Assembly (NCBI RefSeq): GCF_020010905.1
Contig: NZ_JAGJBY010000001.1
Span: 2,500,001 to 2,564,000, forward strand
Direction: 5' to 3'
Length of the DNA: 64,000 bases
Origin: Streptomyces acidiscabies
GTDB lineage: Bacteria > Actinomycetota > Actinomycetes > Streptomycetales > Streptomycetaceae
Shown here: positions 61,394-64,000 of the stretch, in pieces
Layout of the letters: every line of letters starts with the position of its first letter
How positions within the stretch are numbered: position 1 is the first letter of the stretch
Position numbers and translations under genes: made by a program
Notes under the pieces: model-generated
Told to the model about the DNA's origin: nothing
What the model saw: the letters and a program-made list of their open reading frames with translations, nothing else
Database searches by the model: none

Positions 61394-62323
61394 GGCGTTC
61401 GCGCGGGCGCTGATCCGGTCGAGGAGCCCGGCCTGCCGCAGGATCGCGGCGGCGTACGGCTCGAAGTCCGCACCCTCGACGACCGCCCGCGCGAACACCC
61501 CCGCGACGTTGGTGAACTGACGGTCCGGGGGCAGGGACAGGAGTTCCTCCCCGCCGCCCCGTTCGAGGCGGATCACCGGTACGTGGTCGTCGGGGGTGCT
61601 GTAGACCCGGTGCAGGGAGAGCCGCCCCTCGCTTCCCCACAGCGCGTAGTGGTTGCGGTAGGCGTGTCCGGTCCCGTAGGCGAGCTGCGCCGTGACGCCC
61701 TGCCGGGAGCACAGCAGGGCCGCGCCGCCGGTGCCGTCCGACTGCGCACCGAGGACGTCGAGTTCGCCGCCCAGGAACAGCTGCGCGGCCCGGACCGGGT
61801 AGGCGGCCACCTCGGGCAGGGTGCCGGCCGTCGCCCCCGACGCGAGCCGGGGGACGCCGAACTCGGCCGTGAACATGCGGAGTTCGCCGATCGCCCCCGT
61901 GTCCACCAGCCGCCGGACCGCCTCGTGCTGGCCGTGGTGGAGGAACATGAAGCTCTCCATCAGCAGCAGCCGGCGCTCCCGCGCGACCCGCACCGCGATC
62001 AGGGCCTGGTCCGCGTCGGGGGCGAACGGCTTCTCGCACAGCACGTGCTTGCCCGCCTCCAGGGCCCGTACGGACCACTCGACATGGAGGTCGGGCGGCA
62101 GCGGCAGATAGACCGCGTCGATGTCGTCGCGGGCCAGCAGCGCTTCGTACCCGGTCACCGCCGCACAGCCGAACTCGGCGGCGAACCGGGCCGCCCTGGC
62201 GCCGTCGCGGCTGGCGACGGCGGCAAGGCGGACGAGCGGCTGGTGCGCCAGGGACGGCAGCATCCGGCGCCGGGCGATGTCGGCGCAGCCGAGGACCCCG
62301 ATCCGCAGCGGACGGCGGGTCAC
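61349..62323 (-). CDS. Gfo/Idh/MocA sugar 3-ketoreductase
   Basis: The 324-residue oxidoreductase has RIGVLGCADIARRRMLPSLA (Rossmann), VYLPLPPDLHVEWSVRALEA, and the catalytic VLCEKPFAPD (EKP Lys). This fits dTDP-3,4-diketo-2,6-dideoxyglucose 3-ketoreductases (KijD10/TylC1-neighbour type), which act right after the 2,3-dehydratase. The GTG at 62323 overlaps that gene's stop (GTGA), supporting the pairing. Confidence 0.9.
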   Translation of the reverse strand: MTRRPLRIGVLGCADIARRRMLPSLAHQPLVRLAAVASRDGARAARFAAEFGCAAVTGYEALLARDDIDAVYLPLPPDLHVEWSVRALEAGKHVLCEKPFAPDADQALIAVRVARERRLLLMESFMFLHHGQHEAVRRLVDTGAIGELRMFTAEFGVPRLASGATAGTLPEVAAYPVRAAQLFLGGELDVLGAQSDGTGGAALLCSRQGVTAQLAYGTGHAYRNHYALWGSEGRLSLHRVYSTPDDHVPVIRLERGGGEELLSLPPDRQFTNVAGVFARAVVEGADFEPYAAAILRQAGLLDRISARANASRLFDQADDVGGTR

Positions 62324-63708
62324 CAGGTGGTGTGCAGCATCGCGAGCAGGCTGCGGGCCTCGACGTTCAGGTAGTTGCTGTGCCGCAGCAGTTCCGTCAG
62401 CTGCCGTACGGTCAGCCACCGGAACTCCTCCGGCACGTCGAGCGGGAAGTCGTCGCCTACGTCGATGATCTGATGGCGCGTCTGGGCATGGTGGAACCGG
62501 CCGCCCTCCTCCGACTGCACGGCGTCGTAGCGCACCGACCTCGGGTCGGCGTCCTGCACCAGGTCGAGGAAGCGCGGGCGTGCCGTCTCCGGCAGGCCGA
62601 CGAGGTTGGCGGGTGTGCACTGCACGGTCGGGGCGAGTTCCACCGCGTCGCGGGACCCGGCCGCCAGCCTGGCCTGCATGAGGACGTGGAGGACCCCCTT
62701 GATGGACCGCACCACGAAGGCGACCCGCCCCTGTCCCACCGGCGCGAACATCGGCTGGGTCCAGTGGGACACCTCGCGGCTGCCCGCGGTCACGTCCATG
62801 GCCACGATCTCGAAGTACCGGCCCTCCTCGTGGGCGATCCGGTCCGGGAACCTGCGCCACTGCCCGAGCGAGCCCAGGGCCGTGGTGCGCCGTACGAACA
62901 GCCGTCTGGCCTTGGACTCGGTGATCCAGCCGAGGATGTCGTCCAGCGTGTGCAGCGACTGCTCGTCCCCGGTCAGCGAACTCAGCAGCGCCCGGCGGTA
63001 GCCGTCGCTCTCCTCGGCGAGCCGGGCACCCTCGGGGAGGGCGAAGGGGACGCAGGACAGCACGGTGCGGGTGTCCATGTTCACGGTGTTGTCCTGCCGC
63101 AGCAGGCGGTGCAGCTGGTCGGTCGTCACCCAGCGGAAGTTCTCCAGGACCGGGACGTCCCCGGTCACCTCGACCACGACGTTCCGGTTCCCCTTGCACA
63201 GGAACCACGAGCACTGTTCGGACTGGATGGAGTCGGCGAGCACCCGGCGCGGACCCGTGAAGTACTCCAGGTACGGGGTGTGCTTGCCGCCGTGCACCCG
63301 CGTGTAGTTGCTGCGGGTGGCCTGCACGGTCGGCGAGAGCTGGATGGTGTTGATGTTGCCCGGTTCCATCTTCGCCTGGAGCAGGCAGTGCGCCACCCCG
63401 TCGATGGTCTTCACCAGGATGCCCAGCAGGCCGATCTCCGGCTGGTTGATGATGGGCTGCGTCCAGGAGGCGTGCACCGAGTGGTCGGTCGTCACGTCCA
63501 GGCCCTCGACCCGGAAGAACCGGCCGCTGTCGTGGGCCAGGTTCCCGCCGTCCTCCTCGAAGTGCCAGGCGGACAGGTCGCCGAAGTCGATCCGGCGGGT
63601 CGCGAAGTGGTGGGCGTCCTGCTGTTCCCGCAGCCATGCGGACAGGCCGTGGTCGGCCTCCGTGGCGGGGGTGCGGGACGTGACGGTGAAACCCCGGCCG
63701 GCCCTCAT
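62320..63708 (-). CDS. NDP-hexose 2,3-dehydratase
   Basis: The 462-residue protein consists of two homologous halves. Repeated motifs are HASWTQPIINQPEIGLLGILV and HWTQPMFAPVGQGRVAFVV, then LLQAKMEPGNINTIQLSPTVQ and LMQARLAAGSRDAVELAPTVQ. This duplicated architecture is that of EvaA/TylX3-type NDP-hexose 2,3-dehydratases, which remove the C2 hydroxyl to begin 2-deoxygenation. It implies a 2,6-dideoxyhexose product. It overlaps both neighbours by 4 bp. Confidence 0.93.
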   Translation of the reverse strand: MRAGRGFTVTSRTPATEADHGLSAWLREQQDAHHFATRRIDFGDLSAWHFEEDGGNLAHDSGRFFRVEGLDVTTDHSVHASWTQPIINQPEIGLLGILVKTIDGVAHCLLQAKMEPGNINTIQLSPTVQATRSNYTRVHGGKHTPYLEYFTGPRRVLADSIQSEQCSWFLCKGNRNVVVEVTGDVPVLENFRWVTTDQLHRLLRQDNTVNMDTRTVLSCVPFALPEGARLAEESDGYRRALLSSLTGDEQSLHTLDDILGWITESKARRLFVRRTTALGSLGQWRRFPDRIAHEEGRYFEIVAMDVTAGSREVSHWTQPMFAPVGQGRVAFVVRSIKGVLHVLMQARLAAGSRDAVELAPTVQCTPANLVGLPETARPRFLDLVQDADPRSVRYDAVQSEEGGRFHHAQTRHQIIDVGDDFPLDVPEEFRWLTVRQLTELLRHSNYLNVEARSLLAMLHTTW

Positions 63709-64000
63709 CCGACGGCCAGGGCGGGCCAGGACGGGACCTCCACGATCTCCAGGACCACGCAGACCGTCGCGAAACCGGCCGACGCCCCGCAGAGCAGCAC
63801 ATGGTCACCCGGTGCCAGCTCGCCGCCGAGCAGCAGGTGTTCCAGCGCCACGGCCTGGTCGCTGCACCCCAGGTGGCCCACCGTCCGGCCGAACTCCCAG
63901 GACGACTGCTCCATGGACAGCCCGATCCGGGACAGGAAGAAGTCGACGATGAACCCGGCCATGTTGTGGTAGACGGCCCGCGTGATGTCGGCCGCCTTGA
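63705..64000 (-). CDS. KAS III-like acyltransferase, N-terminus outside window
   Basis: The last ~97 residues of a ketoacyl-synthase-III fold protein: KAADITRAVYHNMAGFIVDF, then SWEFGRTVGHLGCSDQAVAL and LAPGDHVLLCGASAGFATVC, ending SWPALAVG. The second KAS III repeat and C-terminal glycine-rich strand are clear, but the usual GNTSAAS loop with catalytic Asn is replaced by GHLGCSDQA. CerJ- and DpsC-type KAS III-like acyltransferases also carry Asp instead of Asn there. It overlaps the 2,3-dehydratase start (ATGA) and so may acylate the sugar or prime the PKS. The active-site Cys is off the window. Confidence 0.78.
   Translation of the reverse strand, partial: KAADITRAVYHNMAGFIVDFFLSRIGLSMEQSSWEFGRTVGHLGCSDQAVALEHLLLGGELAPGDHVLLCGASAGFATVCVVLEIVEVPSWPALAVG

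Overview
The window is chromosomal DNA from a Streptomyces-like actinomycete. It has very high GC, strong G/C third-position codon use, many GTG starts, ATGA/GTGA stop-start overlaps, a type A actinobacterial RNase P RNA, F420-type and DesK/DesR-type genes, the dispersed Streptomyces repeat around GCGCAGTTCCCCGCGCCCC, and a SARP-controlled type II polyketide cluster. Gene calls rest on motif recognition by eye; no database search was possible.

Region 1 (1-26.5 kb) is an interrupted steroid/sterol catabolic locus. It holds a thiolase, a CYP125-type P450, an MBL-fold hydrolase, an aldehyde dehydrogenase with a ferredoxin, a KstR-type repressor, a GT4/methyltransferase/alpha-alpha-toroid operon, an F420-type LLM enzyme, and a MaoC/Zn-alcohol dehydrogenase/SDR operon. 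Four sites matching the mycobacterial KstR operator TnnAACnnGTTnnA (two exact, two with one mismatch) sit upstream of these units (689-708, 4354-4373, 7506-7519, 23509-23530). Unrelated genes lie between them: a secreted lysozyme-like protein, lipoproteins, an amidase, two MFS exporters, two methyltransferases and a DesK/DesR-like two-component system whose kinase carries a repeat-rich insertion of about 380 residues inside its ATPase domain.

Region 2 (26.5-39.4 kb) is ordinary chromosomal housekeeping: a HIT protein, Nif3-like protein, coiled-coil zinc-ribbon protein with a probable CTG start, RNase H/phosphatase fusion, YaaA, an RNB ribonuclease, MerR- and TetR-controlled genes, an AraC regulator and an EamA transporter that runs into rnpB.

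Region 3 (39.4-43.8 kb) looks like an accessory patch next to rnpB: tiny ORFs, an NB-ARC/TPR STAND protein with near-identical 126-bp repeats, and decayed fragments of a phage-type structural protein and a membrane protein.

Region 4 (43.8-49.4 kb) is a TetR-linked, translationally coupled catabolic operon: two alpha/beta hydrolases, an FAD monooxygenase and an amidohydrolase. A shared 25-bp motif precedes both the regulator and the operon.

Region 5 (49.4-64 kb, running off the right edge) is a type II polyketide cluster. It has KS-alpha, chain-length factor, ACP, an asparagine-synthetase-type amidotransferase, a SARP activator with 11-bp-spaced direct repeats before KS-alpha, acyl-CoA carboxylase beta and epsilon subunits, RmlA, RmlB, 2,3-dehydratase, 3-ketoreductase, an aldo/keto reductase lacking two catalytic residues, a glycosyltransferase and a KAS III-like enzyme. 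The likely product is an amidated aromatic polyketide carrying a 2,6-dideoxyhexose.
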